A DNA stretch of 64,000 bases from Cavenderia fasciculata (taxonomy: Eukaryota > Evosea > Eumycetozoa > Acytosteliales > Cavenderiaceae): assembly GCF_000203815.1 (NCBI RefSeq), contig NW_004457737.1, forward strand, positions 186,001 to 250,000, read 5' to 3'. The position numbers and the translations under genes are program-made. Of the stretch, positions 33,301 through 47,300 are shown one piece after another; positions within the stretch are counted from its first letter, which is position 1; every line of letters begins with the position of its first letter. The notes under the pieces were generated by a model. That model was not told the DNA's origin and ran no database searches. It was given only the letters and a program-made list of their open reading frames with translations.

Positions 33301-35238
33301 GAGTGGCATGGGTTCGCCAAGCACATAGACATACTGAAGCAGCTCATTCTCGCGTTCATCATCAGTTCGTTGTAATCGCAAGTGCGCCAAGTCGCGACGA
33401 AAGCTGCTGACCTCTTGGCCGCCCGACTCGAGGATACGCGCAAACCCGTTGCCCGTCAGCTCAAAGATCTCGAGCTCGGTCTGGATGTGGCCCTTGAGGT
33501 CGACGATCTCTGTGTCGGGCAGCTTGAGCTCGTTGCCGTCTTTGAGGGTCAGCTGCATCTTGGGAAAGAGACGCGAGATGTTGCAGGCCTGCATGACGAG
33601 TTGACGACGCAGTGGCAGTGATTCGTTTGTAAATGTACAGTTTATAGAGAGAACCTTGAGCTCGAATTGATCGATCAATTGGAGAAACTCGGGTCCCACC
33701 TCTTCGAGCAGTTGCTTTTTAATTTCGAGAGGTGTCAGGTCGATCGACACCTTTTGCACGATACGGCGGCCGGGAATCTCATCAAAGCACACCTTGATGT
33801 GATCTTCCTTTCCCGCTCCGCTCAATGTCGACTTCCAAATCGAGTGGCTGCTCGACTCTCGATTGATCTTGACCACCAACGGTGCCTTGAACGTTGTCGA
33901 CTGCGCTGAAAATATTTTACTGGCCGATGCAGCTGCTGCCTGTGCTGCTGCCGCATTTGAACTGTATGTCGAATGAATCACTGGACTACCAATGCGAGGT
34001 GAATATTCACCAGTTGATGAAGAGGATGATGAAGATGATGATGAACTCGTCGAAGATGAAATATTTTGATTCAAATGTGAAGGTATGAGGACACTGCCCT
34101 TATTGGCTTGTCTAAATCGATCAGGTGTAACTGCTCCACCTCCAATAGTACTACTATTACTACTACCACTACTACTACTGCTACTCGTACTACTAGTTGA
34201 TTTGACCAAATTCAAACTACTATTACTGCTTGCCAAAATTGGTGAATTTGAGATTGATTTCAAACTATTACTACTTGCACTATGTGGAATAGATTGTGAT
34301 GGCAATGATGATGAAGCAGTTGTCGATGTTGATTGTGGTTGTGGTTGTTGTTGTTGTTGTTGTTGAGAATAAAGTAATGGAGAATTAATGGTAGATTGGT
34401 CGGGTGAACTACTATTGAGATTGGTTTGTGATGTCGAAGGTGTAGTAGACGATAATCTAACTGGTTGTTGTAGTATTGGTGATGGTGGAATTGGTGACAT
34501 TGATATAGATGATATAGTTGGAGATTGAATCAATGGTGATTGTATTGTCGCAGTCGTAGATGTATTATTATTATTATTATTATTATTGGGTGATGATGAT
34601 ACAGTTGTTGTAATGATTGTTGGAGGTGGAGGAGAAGGAGTACTAAACGACATACTACTTTGTAATGATAGATTTACAATTGAATCCAATAGATCGATTG
34701 TTTCATTATCTTGTTTTGACATTGACGTAGGTGATCTATTTCCATTTTCATCGGGTGCAACAAATAATATTGAAGATGATGAATCATTACTTTTACTCAA
34801 GTTTCCATTATTATTATTATTATTCTTATTGAATGAAGTCGATGATGACGACGACGATAAAGACGGCGACGATGAAGAGGATGATAAAGATTGACTGGTT
34901 AAATTAGTGAGAAATTCTAATGTTTTGGCAGTTGATGCTCTTGGTTTGGATGTTGTTTGACTAATATTACTATTACTATTATTTGGTTGATTAAATGTAT
35001 TTAAAAGTGCTTTAAAGTTTACAGTTTCTCTATTATTATTATTATCCTCGGCAGATGACAATGTTGAAGTTGAATGTTGATCAACATTATTATTATTATT
35101 ATTATTAGTATTGATGGGGTTGGATGGCGATGATTTACTATTGCCTCGTGTACGGTTGGTATTATTATTATTATTATTATTAGTATTTTCTGTAGATAGA
35201 GATAGTGGAGACACTATCCCAGAGGATTGTTGTGACAT
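30359..35238 (-). CDS. pikA: Class I phosphatidylinositol 3-kinase, catalytic subunit
   Basis: Three exons: 35238-32142, 32057-31276 and 31195-30359; 1571 residues. The ATG at 35238 is chosen over an upstream TTG. Order: an Asn/Ser/Gln-rich leader of about 430 residues (dictyostelid PI3K hallmark); a p85-binding-like region (VCFDEIPGRRIVQKVSIDLT); a Ras-binding domain (about 660-790); a C2 domain (NRLFRVKVVGLKNINISV...PYCYVMAELYHGG); the helical PIK domain (about 1040-1220, INWAEQDQVWEAYRLMKEW); and the lipid kinase domain with KVGDDLRQD across the last intron. Catalytic loop GIGDRHADNIMM and activation-loop start HIDFGHFLGNYKKK are both intact. It makes PI(3,4,5)P3 at the membrane downstream of Ras, driving chemotaxis, macropinocytosis and phagocytosis in dictyostelids. 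Assignment to pikA rather than pikB or pikC rests on overall length and is tentative. Confidence 0.9.
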
Positions 35239-36936
35239 TGTGTGAGTGTATGTCAAGTGTAGAGATAGATACTATAGTACAAAATGGTTATTATTGATAA
35301 GTTGGTTGGTTATGACGATGGTGATTGATCATAGATTCGTTAATATCTAGTTTCTTTATATATATATATATGTATATAGTGTCGACGGGGAGGACTTGAT
35401 CTAAGAGAGTTACATTTAGAAATTAGTAAGTTTGATAGCGACTAGTCATTTGCTAGGGATAGAGAGATTGATTGATTGATATTGATCTGATTGATATTGA
35501 TCTGATTGATATTGATATGATTGATTGATTGTTGTTGTTGCTACTATATTCATTGGTCTACTATACTATTATTACTATTATCATTAATACCCTATCAACA
35601 ATAATTATCTAATATACTATATACTATATCCACCAACAAAGAGAGGAATATATTCCTTATAGCTGCATTTGATGATTGTTATTGTTATTGTTATTGTTAC
35701 TATTATATTGTTATGTAATATAATATTATATCTTCCCCTTTTTTCTCCTCTCGTCACAATTTATTTCTTGTGTGTTTAGGGTGTGTTGGAGTGTTTGTTG
35801 TGTGTTGTGATTGATTGATTGATTGATTGATTTGTTTGCAGCATTATTATTATTATTATTATTGGTGTAAAGCAAAACGAAGTAACCCTAAATTAAACAT
35901 GTTTGTTTGGGTGTTTGGCTTGTTTGGACTGGACTGAGAATTGATTGTTTGCAGCGTTGTTGTTATTGCTATTCGATTTTATACGACTGACTGCTCTTTA
36001 CTCTCTCAACCGCATCCACCCCACCCCCCTCTACCCTACCCTCTATTATCCTACCACCCATACCCCTCCCCCCTTTCATTCTAAATGAGTTTGATTGGGT
36101 TGTTTCAATGTTGTGGGTGGGTGAGTGAGTTGGTAGGTGGATGCGTGATCTGATTGATTTGCATCGATATTTCAATTTGATATGTATATTCTGATAGTAG
36201 TCGATAGTTACTTTGATTGTGTGATTTCCCCTTTTCCTCCTCCTCCCTCCTCCTCCTCCACTGCCGTCACTGTCATCTCTCTTATTATCTGCTATCTATC
36301 AATCATCATCATTATCATCATCAATCATCATCTTTCTATCTATGACGATGACACTTGTATCTACCCATTCTCTACTACTATTATTATTGGGGGTAGAGGG
36401 TAGGTTGGTTGTCTTTTGCAAAAGAATATAATATTATATTCTTTCTCCAATCATTCAATGATTATTATTATAATTATTATTATTATTATTATTTGTATTG
36501 TTGTTGTTGTTGTGTAATGACAAGTAGTGCAATGTAATAGTGTTTAGATTATATTATATTCTTACCTATATTAATATGTATGGTTGGTGTCGTATTGATC
36601 GTTGTTGTAAGACTCTCTGTTTCTCTCTATCTCTCACCCACAGTTAGTTTGATGAGGGGATGTTCAACACTCTACTCTTTTGATACTATAAAAACAAACA
36701 ATGTCTCTTTGACTAAAATAGAGTAAATCAACACGTTGTTTATAGTAGTAAGTACTACTGTTGTTGTATTGATTGTTGAGTCCAACCAACCAAGCTCTAC
36801 GAAAAAATCAACACACAAATATTTTTTTCTTTTTCGAAAACGCGTATCTCGAATTCGACAAACAGACCAACCTGGGTTGGAGAGGGGGTGGTACCCAAGA
36901 AAGTTGTTGAACAAACAATCATATTTGATGGTACCA

Positions 36937-36967
<31 letters not shown>

Positions 36968-37009
36968 TTTATTGTATGTATTGTATATATATATGCGATG
37001 ATATTTATT
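35239..37009. other. Long intergenic region upstream of PI3-kinase
   Basis: About 1.8 kb with no convincing gene. It shows (ATTG)n tracts near 35466-35530 and 35808-35832, several (ATT)n runs, a C-rich block at 36010-36075, a (CCT)n block near 36236-36260 and (TA)n near 36950-36966. A short GC-richer patch at 36838-36905 stands out against the background, but I cannot identify it. The left part is likely the PI3-kinase promoter. Confidence 0.5.
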
Positions 37010-38296
37010 TTAAAAAATAATAGTTGCAATGATAAATAATAGAATGGTAGTCAATGAAACTAGCGTGGAAGAAGCCGAACTGATATTGAATAAATTACAA
37101 ATGATATTGTCGTTGCCGACAACACACGATTTGACTTGTTCGATTTGTGAGAGATATGGAGTACATTTGGTCAAACTATTGCATAGTTGTGATGAACATT
37201 TCTCAACTTGGCAACTGGATGGTTGATAGTTTTTGGTGTTTTGGTAGCACTGATGTTCGATATAACAATCGTACAATGATTTTTGTGCATCTCCACATTG
37301 CTCTACTTGATCAACTGTTGTTGGTTCACTAATAATACATTCTCCATTTCCCTCGGATGAACAAAAACATCCTGCATTGCAAACTGTCTCACTTGTTCCA
37401 TTACAATTTCCTAAAAGTTTAGATAGATAGATAGATAGATAGATGAATTAATTAATTAATTAATGATTTGTTATGTTTCTATTTGTTTCTATTTTGTTTC
37501 TATCTATCTTACCATCATAGATAGTTGATTGTTTATAACCTGGTTGATATTGACAAGTATTAATTTGAGAACCAGGTTGACAAATTAAACCTTTGGAATA
37601 ATCACAGTTATTATCGATATTGCATGGTGTGTTGAGTTGGCCAGTATATGCTTTTTGACAAATTGCAGTATTGTTGTTTATGTCGGTCGAAATACAATAA
37701 TGATACATTGGACATTGTTGATCGGTTGTACAGACACTACCAACCGATGTTCTATCGGTGCAACTGGATACATTACAATATTGTGTGAATGAACATTCAA
37801 TGTCACTAGAACAGACTGTTGTGCCAGTATTATTTGATACGCAAACCTTATTTGTACAAGCAAGTGGACTCAAACAATCTTGACTAGTCTCACATGACTG
37901 ACCAAGTTGAGCATATTGTAATTGTCCACAAACAGAATTTGAGCAAACATAGCCACCATTACATTGAGTACTATTTTGACAATCTCCACCTTTTCCAATC
38001 AATACTTGACATTTACCATCACTATTACAAAATTGACCTCTTGTGCATGTACTTTCAATTCCCGTTGTTGAATTTATACCACTAAAAGTAAAATTAAGGA
38101 AGGAAAGACAAGATAAGAAAAAGATATTAATAAATGATTTAAAAATAGATTCTATTAATAATAAACAAACATACCATGATTGACCAACTTCAACACAAAC
38201 AATATTGTCATATGTATCTAGGCATTGTTCAGATTGAACAATTAAAGTAAAAATGAGTAAAATAAAAATAATAAATAAGATTGTAATATATTTCAT
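37010..38296 (-). CDS. Secreted/surface Cys-rich protein, probable GPI anchor
   Basis: Three exons: 38296-38175, 38081-37513 and 37410-37010; 363 residues. The signal peptide is clear (YITILFIIFILLIFTLIVQS). The mature protein is built of Cys-rich modules with repeated patterns such as 'GxxCxxxxxC' and 'CxxxxxCxxxxYC' (QFCNSDGKCQ, QSCETSQDCLSPLACTNKVC, CSSDIECSFTQYCN, CTTDQQCPMYHYC). The last exon has a looser Cys pattern and ends in a hydrophobic tail (LVSLTTILLFIIATIIF) with no basic residues after it, as in GPI-anchor signals. Related Cys-rich surface proteins are common in dictyostelids, but I do not know a function. All three splice joins preserve the Cys modules. Confidence 0.8.
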
Positions 38297-39004
38297 TATT
38301 ATATTATATATGTATATGTATATCTTAAGATATGTATGTTAAGAGTTTGCAATGAATGAATGAATGAATGAATTGAATGAATGAATGGATCACAACACCA
38401 ATTCATTCAATGTTTAAGCATTTGTTTGTTTCGTTGGTTCATTGTGGGTAGCGGGTTAGATGAATGCCAGGTGTTAGCTTTTTTACCCTTTACCCACAAA
38501 CAGACTATAGTACCTGAAAACGAAAGATGAGAGATGTTATGGATGATAAACGATAACTATATTTCATAGAAAGCCAAGGGTTGGCAGATTATATCAAGAA
38601 TGACTGATTTGGGTAGACAATGCGATAGACCATCGTTCGTCCTCCAACAGGACATAGAAAAAAAACCGAGCTGATCTGAGAAAAGCCTCGTCGTGGTCTA
38701 AAAAGCCTCAAACAGTCCAATCAACCAAGCTCGATAGGTCGATCGATAAAACGAAAAGGAGGTTTTTGCCATGACCATTGTGGGTTTTTCAGTGAAGAGG
38801 AGTGATTGGTTTTTATTTCTATTCTTTACATTGTTTATAGGGGTTTTTTGGGAGGATAATGGATCTATAATACTCTTTTAAGAGAGGTTTTAGATCTGTT
38901 TTGTTTGGTTTAGTGTTGGTGGTGATGGTGATGATGGTGGGGAAAATAAATAAATATGATTTGTTTTGTTAATTTGTTATTATTATTATTATTATTATTA
39001 ATAT
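38297..39004. other. Intergenic region upstream of the Cys-rich gene
   Basis: This 708-base gap lies between the start of the leftward Cys-rich surface gene and the 3' end of the C1-domain gene. It contains (GAAT)n at about 38350-38388 and several short G/T-rich stretches; no gene is seen. The left part is probably the Cys-rich gene promoter. Confidence 0.4.
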
Positions 39005-42000
39005 TTAATCTCTGTCTTTATCTTTGTCTCGGTCCTTTTCTTTTTCACGATCTTTGTCATCTTTTTTACCAATGATAACACCATGATGAACTACGTTTGG
39101 GAAAAGTGACCTAGTTGATATTTGTTTCTCGCCGTGTACTTCTAGGACTGTACGAAGTTCATGTTTGATACGTAATAGTCTACTAAAGACTAGACCGGTA
39201 ATAGGAACAATATTGGAAAGTGTAAACTTTTCGTTGGTGATGGGATGAGAGACCTCGAGGAGGATGTCATTGCTGTAAAAGTGTTCTTCGAGATTCTTCA
39301 TCTCTCTAATATACATTATATCCTCTATCAGGTTATACCAAATACTAACTATTTGTAATTCTGGTGCCAACGTAGAGTCTGATTGCATCCTGCTCTTACT
39401 CAATGTCAATAGTTTTTTCAAATCAAAATAATCTTCCAATTCCTCTCGACTAATACTATCAATATCGGCAACTTTGACAGGTTGTGGTACCTTTCCTTGT
39501 TCTTTTTGTTGTTCATTACTACCATTTATAATTAATTCTTCTAATAATTTCTTATTTCTTTTTAACTACAAAATAAATAACAAAAAGTTAATAATTATAC
39601 TTTGTCTTTTTTTTTTCTATTTCCATACTCTATCAAATAATAAGATTTCAGCAGATAATAAAAATTGATCAATACGATGATAAATTTTAACCTTTAGAGG
39701 TAGGGTAAGATAATTTAAACGATGTTCAATATCGTATTGAGTGGATGGTTTAAGGACAAGGTTGACTATACGCAAGTTTTCTTTGACCATTGAAAGACTT
39801 GCTGGACGTTCATCGATATAGTTGTCGGGTACTGCAGACGGATCAAAACCACGATCGGTTAGATAAGAGCTGACAGATCCACCAATGATTTGAAGCCACC
39901 AAGTAGTAAGTTCCTTTTTTTTACTTCCATCCAACAATCGTAGGTTATCAGTGTTGACAGTATCTATGGCCAAGTCACATTCACTAATCAGTCCTTGTAA
40001 ACTATCTTTGGCACGAAGACACATAATTCTACCATTCTCCAAATCAGATACCAATGATCTAATAGTTGGCAAGAATGGTTTAAATTTCGTATACTGTTTC
40101 TTTATCATCGAAAAATATTTTGTTGTACAACTATTATCTTCTTTTCTATTATTATTATTGTTATTGTCCAAACATTCACCTTCTGTTGTTGTTGATGTTT
40201 GTTGTTGTTGTTGAAGTTGAATTTTGATAGCGTTATTTTGTTTAATAAATTCTTCTTCTGTAGTGGTAGCATTGATTTCTTTGTTGTTGTTGTTGTTTCC
40301 ACCTCCAAATAGATTATTATATTCAATAATAGTTGATGATAGAGTATAATCTTTAAATGATTGATCTCTAGTAAAATAGAGTTGATGATTGCCACGAGAC
40401 TCGTTTAAAAACACCTTTTTGAGATAGTTGGCAAAGAATTGTGAAAAGTACGAAGAGACACGATCAATCTCTTTGAGGAATGGTTCCTTTCCGTCAAATG
40501 CACACAACTGTGCTTTGAGTGTGGTGAGTTCGTCGAGACCGATACAACGCACGCCATTAAAGTTGAGACTTTGGTTGATAATATCGGGGTCGAGCCCGAG
40601 GTCGCTGAGCTTGTCACGGGTGGTGTCTTTGACGGCTTGACGCAACTCGGTTGAGAATGCGTCGAATGGGTTGGTGACCATACGCTCGAGCTTGGATCGG
40701 TCGGGCAGACTGATGCCAATGGTGGCGAGTGACACGACACGGCTGTGCGGCACACAGACAGCGTTGGTTTCATCGGGCATGAGATAGACGTAGCAGTTGA
40801 TGCCGAGGACATCGGCCTCGCGACAATACCGTCCAAACAAAAAGGTGCCTTCGTCAAACTCGTGGTGGTTGGGGTCGATGATCGAGTCGGTCCGCATGGG
40901 GTTCCAGTTCTTGGGCACCTTGGCAATGACAATGTCTCCCTGTACCAACTTTTCCTTTTCAATCTCGTTGGCAAATTCTTTGACGACACGTGCCAGCATA
41001 TCCTTGTCTTCGATCTGTGCCCACGACGTGATGTAGTCGACTAGTGTCAGACGACTGACACGCAGCTCTGTGCGCTTTGGCATGGCCATCGCACCGGTCA
41101 TAAGCGAGCTGCTCGAAGCACCCACAGCACCCGTGCGCAACGCGTTGAGGTTAGAGTTGCTGGTAAACTGCGCGCTGCCGTTCATCGCCAAAAACGACAT
41201 GCTGCTCGTCAGCGTGCTGCTGGTCGCCGACCCCGTGCTGCCGTTGGAGCTCGAGCTGCTCGACAGCATATTGTCGCGTTGCTGTTGCTGCTGCTGCTGG
41301 TGTTGTTGTTGCTGCTGGTGCTGTGTCTTGCTCTGATCGCTAATGTAAAAGTACTTTTTCACCCTTCTTTGTATATCCTTGCTTGGGTTCATTCCCAACA
41401 GCACATTCTCTGGATCCTTTTTGTGCGAGTTTAAAAAGCCGTAAAAGTTGAGTGCCAACCTTAGGATAAAGTCATTCTCCTCTTCCCACGATGTTGTCGA
41501 GTAGATCTGGAGAAACAAATCCGTGTGTCGACGGTACTGGTCAATCTGAGCCTGTGTACGCGACTTTCCATAATTCAACATGTCGTGGTGAAATATATGT
41601 GCGATCGATCTAAACTTGGGCGACGCCAACAAATCCTCGGTCACCACGCAATGGCTAAACACGCCACCACCAGTCGGACACGAGGCATTATTACCACCAC
41701 CTTGTCGACACGGCGAAGACAGATCAAAGCTTGGATCCATCTTCATTGACAATCCAACAAAGAAACTCTTCATACGTTCAACAAACAATAATTTTTGGTT
41801 GGTTGTTGCAGCTGCCAAATTAAACGAAATTCCATCCAACTCTGATAATGTATCTTGAATCAATTGTTGTGATCCAGAATGACCACCACCCCCATTGGTT
41901 GGTTGAGGTAATAGAGTACTATGAGTAAGAGATATAGAACCACCCAAAGATATCTTGTTTAACGATGTCAATGATTGTGGGTCATATGATTTGGTCAATG

Positions 42001-43207
42001 ATGTAGGTCTCAATGATGTAGGATTATCTGGAGGTGTCCATAAAATATTGGGATTATTATTATTTTGTTGTTGTTGTTGATTTTGATTATTACTAATTGA
42101 ATTGGCAGATGTAGTTTTAGGAGAGAGGGGTGTGAAATGAGTTGGTGAGTTTAGTGTTGGTGAAGAGGTTGATGAATTTGGTGTACTATTTGGGTTACTA
42201 CCGCTGCTGTTTTGATTATTTATACAATTATGATGACATATATGATCCTTTTGGTTACAATTACTATTGTTACTGTTATTATTACTGTTATTATTATTAT
42301 TATTATTAATATCGTTATTTTTAAAGTTTAATTCCAATTGTTGTTTTTCCTTATTGTTTAAAGTGGCAACTTGAGATGCATTTAAACTAGTGTGACTACC
42401 ACTACCACCAGCCGAAGCAATGCCACTTAGATTAGAAGATGATGAAGATGATGTAATGGCCGACGACGACATACTGGCCAAGTTGCCTAGATTGCCGAGT
42501 GTACCCAAACTCAGACTCGAATCAATCGATGATTTTACAATTGAAAATAATGATTTCGATACTGGTTCACATTTACTTGTTAGATTCCTACAATATTTGT
42601 GGCACTAAACAAAACAAACAAACAAACAAAACAAATAAATAAAAACATTAATATTACTTCTTCTTCTTCTTCTCTGTTAATTATTAAATTGTTTTGTGAC
42701 TGTATACTATACTTTAAATAAACATTTTGTACAATTATAACCAGATGATTTATCTTTTGCAGAAACTATACTATTATTACAACCTGAACAAATGGGAGAA
42801 TCGTTAAATCTCTCTCTTGACCAATCGTGTTTAACAATCACACAAAATCCAGGTATCGTTTTAAAGTTGGTATTACATTCAAAATGTGAAGTTAGATTAC
42901 AATTTGAACAACCTATACACAAAAGAGAGAGAGAGAGATATGTTGAATTTAAAGTGTTAGAGTGATACTGATTGTACACAATCGCTTGTGTTTGTATACT
43001 TGTGTTTGTTTCTATCTACATACATAAAGCTAATTTACCGATATTACAAATAAGGTTATTACAAATAAAACAATAAGGAGGATGTGAGAAATGTTTCTTT
43101 GTCCAATTATGATATTTCTCTTGTTGTTGTTGTTGTTGCTGTTGTTGTTGCTGTTGTTGAAGAGACAGAGATGATGAGGAATTGGAAGGCGACGATGAAG
43201 ATATCAT
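39005..43207 (-). CDS. Large protein with two N-terminal C1 (zinc) domains, otherwise unrecognised
   Basis: Four exons: 43207-43039, 42912-42713, 42604-39629 and 39565-39005; 1301 residues from the ATG at 43207. Two C1 domains are assembled only across introns. The first runs from HNW with C-x2-C (CFIC) and CSNC to H-x2-C. The second is a full H-x12-C-x2-C...C-x2-C-x4-H-x2-C-x7-C set (HDWSRERFNDSPICSGC to TSKC). C1 domains bind diacylglycerol/phorbol ester or act as protein docking sites. Ser/Asn/Gln-rich linkers follow, then two large globular blocks (about residues 330-480 and 570-760, 'FLFGRYCREADVLGINCYVYLMPDE') and a helical C-terminus with a Lys/Asp-rich end. I do not recognise the globular blocks. 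The frame stays open upstream of 43207 to about 43414 with Lys- and Gly/Asn-rich coding-like sequence but no ATG, so an extra 5' exon is possible. Confidence 0.75.
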
Positions 43208-44275
43208 TCTGTCTCTTTCTTTTTTACTTATTCCTCCTCCTCCTCCACCTCCTCCACTATTGTTGTTGTTGTCCTCTCCAGATGCAGAGTTGTTGTTGTT
43301 GTTGTTATTACCACCACTCGTACCTGAAGTAGATGTAGAGTTGGATCCTCCACCTCCTTTATCTTTCTCTTTCTTTTTATCCTTTTCTGTTATTTTCTGC
43401 CGCCCTATTGTTGATCAACTACCCAACTATCCAATGTTAGTTTAGTAGTCGTCTGCCTCTTTGTTATGTAAATAGATAACTAAATATATATCTATATATA
43501 TCTATAATACTATTATAAATATATATCTTAAGATTGGTTGATTGATTTTTTCTTTTAATGTGTTAACCAACTATAACTAACTACTTTTGCTTTGCTTGCT
43601 ACCTTTACTCTTATGTATGGTAGAAGAAATAAGACTTATGATGTATGAATGTATCTATGTAGTATGATGATTTCTGTTCTGTTATGTTCTATTATGTCCT
43701 CGATCGGGTTTAAATGTTGTACATTGAAATTGATGGTGAGCTGAGTTATATACAAGATTGATTGATTGACGACGATGATGATAAATATCCTATATAATAC
43801 TAATGATTGACTATGATAATGATGACTGTGATGAATGATGAGTAATAACTTTAGGACAACAACGTAGAAGCAAGTTTCAACCTTTTTGCTTGAACCAAAT
43901 ATCTTTGCAAAATTTTCCTCCTCTCCAATCATCAAAATATAAAATATATTATGGCGGTTGCTCCTACTACTACTTCTACTGTCTCTTCTCTCTTTTTCCT
44001 GTCTATTGTTGTTGGTTGATCAAATGATCATTCATTTAATATTAATAATAATAATAATAGCAAATAATAATAATAATAATAATATTTGTTGTTACCCCCC
44101 CCTCTTTTGTATTCTGTTTATTATTGCTTATTATTAAAAAAAAATATCTCTTGTTAAGTGGTTGGTAATTTTTAAAGAGAGGTGGGATAAGGATGATGTG
44201 ATAATAATAATATTATTGTTCCCACCCTTTAAAATTTGAATTAATAAATAGATAGATACATGATTGTTTATTTGA

Positions 44276-44308
<33 letters not shown>

Positions 44309-44332
44309 TATGGATTGAACAATTTTCTTTCT
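43208..44332. other. Intergenic region upstream of the C1-domain gene
   Basis: The part up to 43414 is open in frame with the C1-domain protein and may be coding: on the minus strand an acceptor-like AATAG precedes it at about 43406. Beyond that the DNA is AT-rich with (ATA)n and (ATT)n runs, a poly-C run near 44095 and no convincing gene. The few upstream ATGs on the minus strand lack good donors. Confidence 0.45.
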
Positions 44333-47300
44333 TTAAAATTGATCGATATTATTGACTTTACCTCCGACAAACATTGGAACTGTCTTTAACTCTACTCTGG
44401 GTACTTCTTGTGAATCGTCGTCACCACGTGTCTTTAACTTTCTTCTTCTGGCAAAGAGTAATGCGACTAGGATGATTGCGGCAAGTGCAACAGCTCCTCC
44501 AATGGCAATACCTGCAATTGCTCCAGATGACAGTTTACCTTTATCATCATCGACAATAATAACACCTCCATCATCACTATTACTACTACTAGTACTATTA
44601 CTATTACTATTACTATTACTATTACTATTACTATTACTATTACTATTACTATTACTATTACTACCGCTACCACTACTACTTTCATCAGAAGATGTATCTG
44701 GAATAGGGGCAATAGCATTTGGACATTGATTAAATGATGGGATATAAAACTCGATTGGATCAGCTGTAGAGTTGATAGGAGGTTCTGGTAGAGGATTGTA
44801 GGGGATGATTTCTCTATAGACAAGTGGGAATATATTGGATGTTTTAGTGATGATAACGCCTCCTCCAGGACTATAGGTATATGTGAGTTGGATGGTAAGA
44901 GAATCGGTGGGTTGGAAGAGATTGGTGCTGACACTGCCAATAATGACACTATGTGAATAAAAGAAAGGTGTGATGGTCGATACGAGTGCACCGTTGGCAG
45001 ACAAGAGTATTTTGGTAAAGGTGAATGATTCGGTTGGGATAAGTCGTCTGCCACGGATGGTGATTGTTCTGGACACGTCTGGGACATCGGGAATACCACT
45101 GGTTGAGAGGACAATGGGATTGGTGTTTGTCATGACAATGTCAAACTTGGACAACAATCCCTTGGCTTCAAGGTCTTTGGAAGTGTGACCACCAAAATTA
45201 CGGTTATTGTCAGAGTAGCCATAGATTGAGATGAGGGGACTGGTTTGGTACCCAAATCCATAGTCGAGAGTGACGTTGCATTGGTAGGTGACGCTGCCTG
45301 GGTTGGGATCAGACTCGTTGGTGTTGGATTGACTGATGATAACACCTACACAGCTAGCAAGATCGCTATAAAGTCCGGAAAGGTAGAGTGTTGGACGAGA
45401 GGTGAGTGATACACCCGACACACTATCAGATAGTGTAAATTGGAATGATAGTGTACGGTTATCGTAGGAACTGTCGATTGGCAGAGCATTGGATAGGGTA
45501 AGATCGAGGATTGTGGGTGGTTCGTCATCTTGGACTACTGGATAGTTGACAGTGATGAATCGACCAAGATTCTCGGTTGAACTAGCAATATTGAGGAATG
45601 GATCGATATTGATAGTGTTTGGTTCGACGATCGATGTAGCTACATTATTGAGTGTATCGGTCAATACCAAGTCGAGTTTGAATCGTTCGGTTGGTGGTCC
45701 AGACCGAGTCACATAGGTTACATTATAATTGCCGTTAAAGTCATCGCCACTAATACGAGTTAGTTGGACACGATGTTGGGTTGGATCCAAGTCACTAGAG
45801 ATGACTGCATAGCTTTTAAGGAGATTGATACCACTTGGACGATCCTGGATATTGACCATCCATCTTAGTTGAACAGACTGGTCTTGTGAAGTAGCTGTGA
45901 TGGTGTAGTTGTAATCGTCGGGTGCTGAAATACAACCTACGACCGGTCCCATCTCGTCGGCATTTTGACAGAGTACTTGAAGAGTAGCACTTTGTAATCC
46001 GATTCTTGGATTGGCACCAATCATCTCTCTTGTAATGTTGGCACTTGATGATGCCAAAAAGTACTCTACTGGACCGGGAAAGGTACCCTGTTTGATGGTC
46101 ACCTCAATCTTTAACATACCACCTTCATATTTACCCATGAAATACTGTGACAAATCATAGACATCTGATTTGTGATTATTGTAGATGAGCACGGCGGGAC
46201 CGTCACGGATATTGAGAAAGTTGATAAAGTAGGGATCGAGTCTTACATAAAGAGTTGATTTGGCTGGACCAAGAGTGACACCGACGGTTGGTGGCGACCA
46301 GTACAACTGCGCTATATCATTGGCGGTAAAGTTGACAAGACCCATGGTGGGGATACTGGCCACTACAGCAGGCTGATGGAAATACATGTGAATGGCATCA
46401 CCCATTTGGTAGTTGGTCTGTTGGTTACCGGCAAGTGATGCCATTGTGAATCTCCATCCAACACCATTATCCGTCTGTGTAATGTTGATTTCATTTTCAA
46501 AGAAATTGGGCATAATGTAATCACAAGCCTTGAAAAAGTGACCGCGACCAGGTCCCAGCGGCATGAATCCACCTTGGTATCCTACACCGTCATTGCCAAA
46601 GTAGTAGACTAGAATAACTTGGTGAGAGGAGAACTTTCGAATACCACTGATTTGGGTGAGTGGAGTATTGGTTGGGAGAAGGGTGTTGGTCGAGTGGTTG
46701 GACAACCCACTTACAATGACTTGACCATGTGGATTGGTGACTGATATCTTGTTGGCTAGATAGGTTGATGGCAGTGGTTGGTCAAATGCATATTGGTAAC
46801 CGTTAGAGTTGACACCACCAGACTTTAGACCAAATGGGAAGGGTCGAGTTGAAGTTGGCAGGTATCCATCCATCAAAGTATTGGGTGTGACCGTGATAAA
46901 TGGTATAATACCAGTTGATGACTTCCAAGATGGTGTAACGACTGTACCATTGGTGACAACAGTTGCGTCAGTTGACTGTGTGTTACTCCATTTATACAAG
47001 TATGTGTATTGAGGGTCAATAGTATGATTGTTGAGTTGACTAATGATACTGTTTGTGAATGGACTTGGTGTACCACTGGTAGACTTGGCCAATGGTAATG
47101 CAAAGTGCAAGAGTGCATTATCTTGATTACCAAGCACTGGTTTGTAAGTGTTTGGGTATGTTTGTTTGCCAGATGATGGGACAGCGCCACCACCCTCTGA
47201 TCTATAGACGATAAAGTCATTGTTGAGTAACGATGCATTAATGTATAGGTCAAAATGGTCAACTCCCGAGTATGCATTCACACTTGTTTTGTTCTTCCAT

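Noticed and set aside
36838-36905. Possible tRNA or other RNA gene in a GC-richer patch
   Set aside because: No cloverleaf, A box or B box could be arranged on either strand.
36672-36914. Minus-strand frame in the PI3-kinase upstream region
   Set aside because: Short, no signal, no homology that I can see, and no promoter features.
43636-43935. Minus-strand frame as a first exon of the C1-domain gene
   Set aside because: It starts from ATG at about 43932 but has no usable GTAAGT/GTATGT donor leading to the acceptor near 43406.
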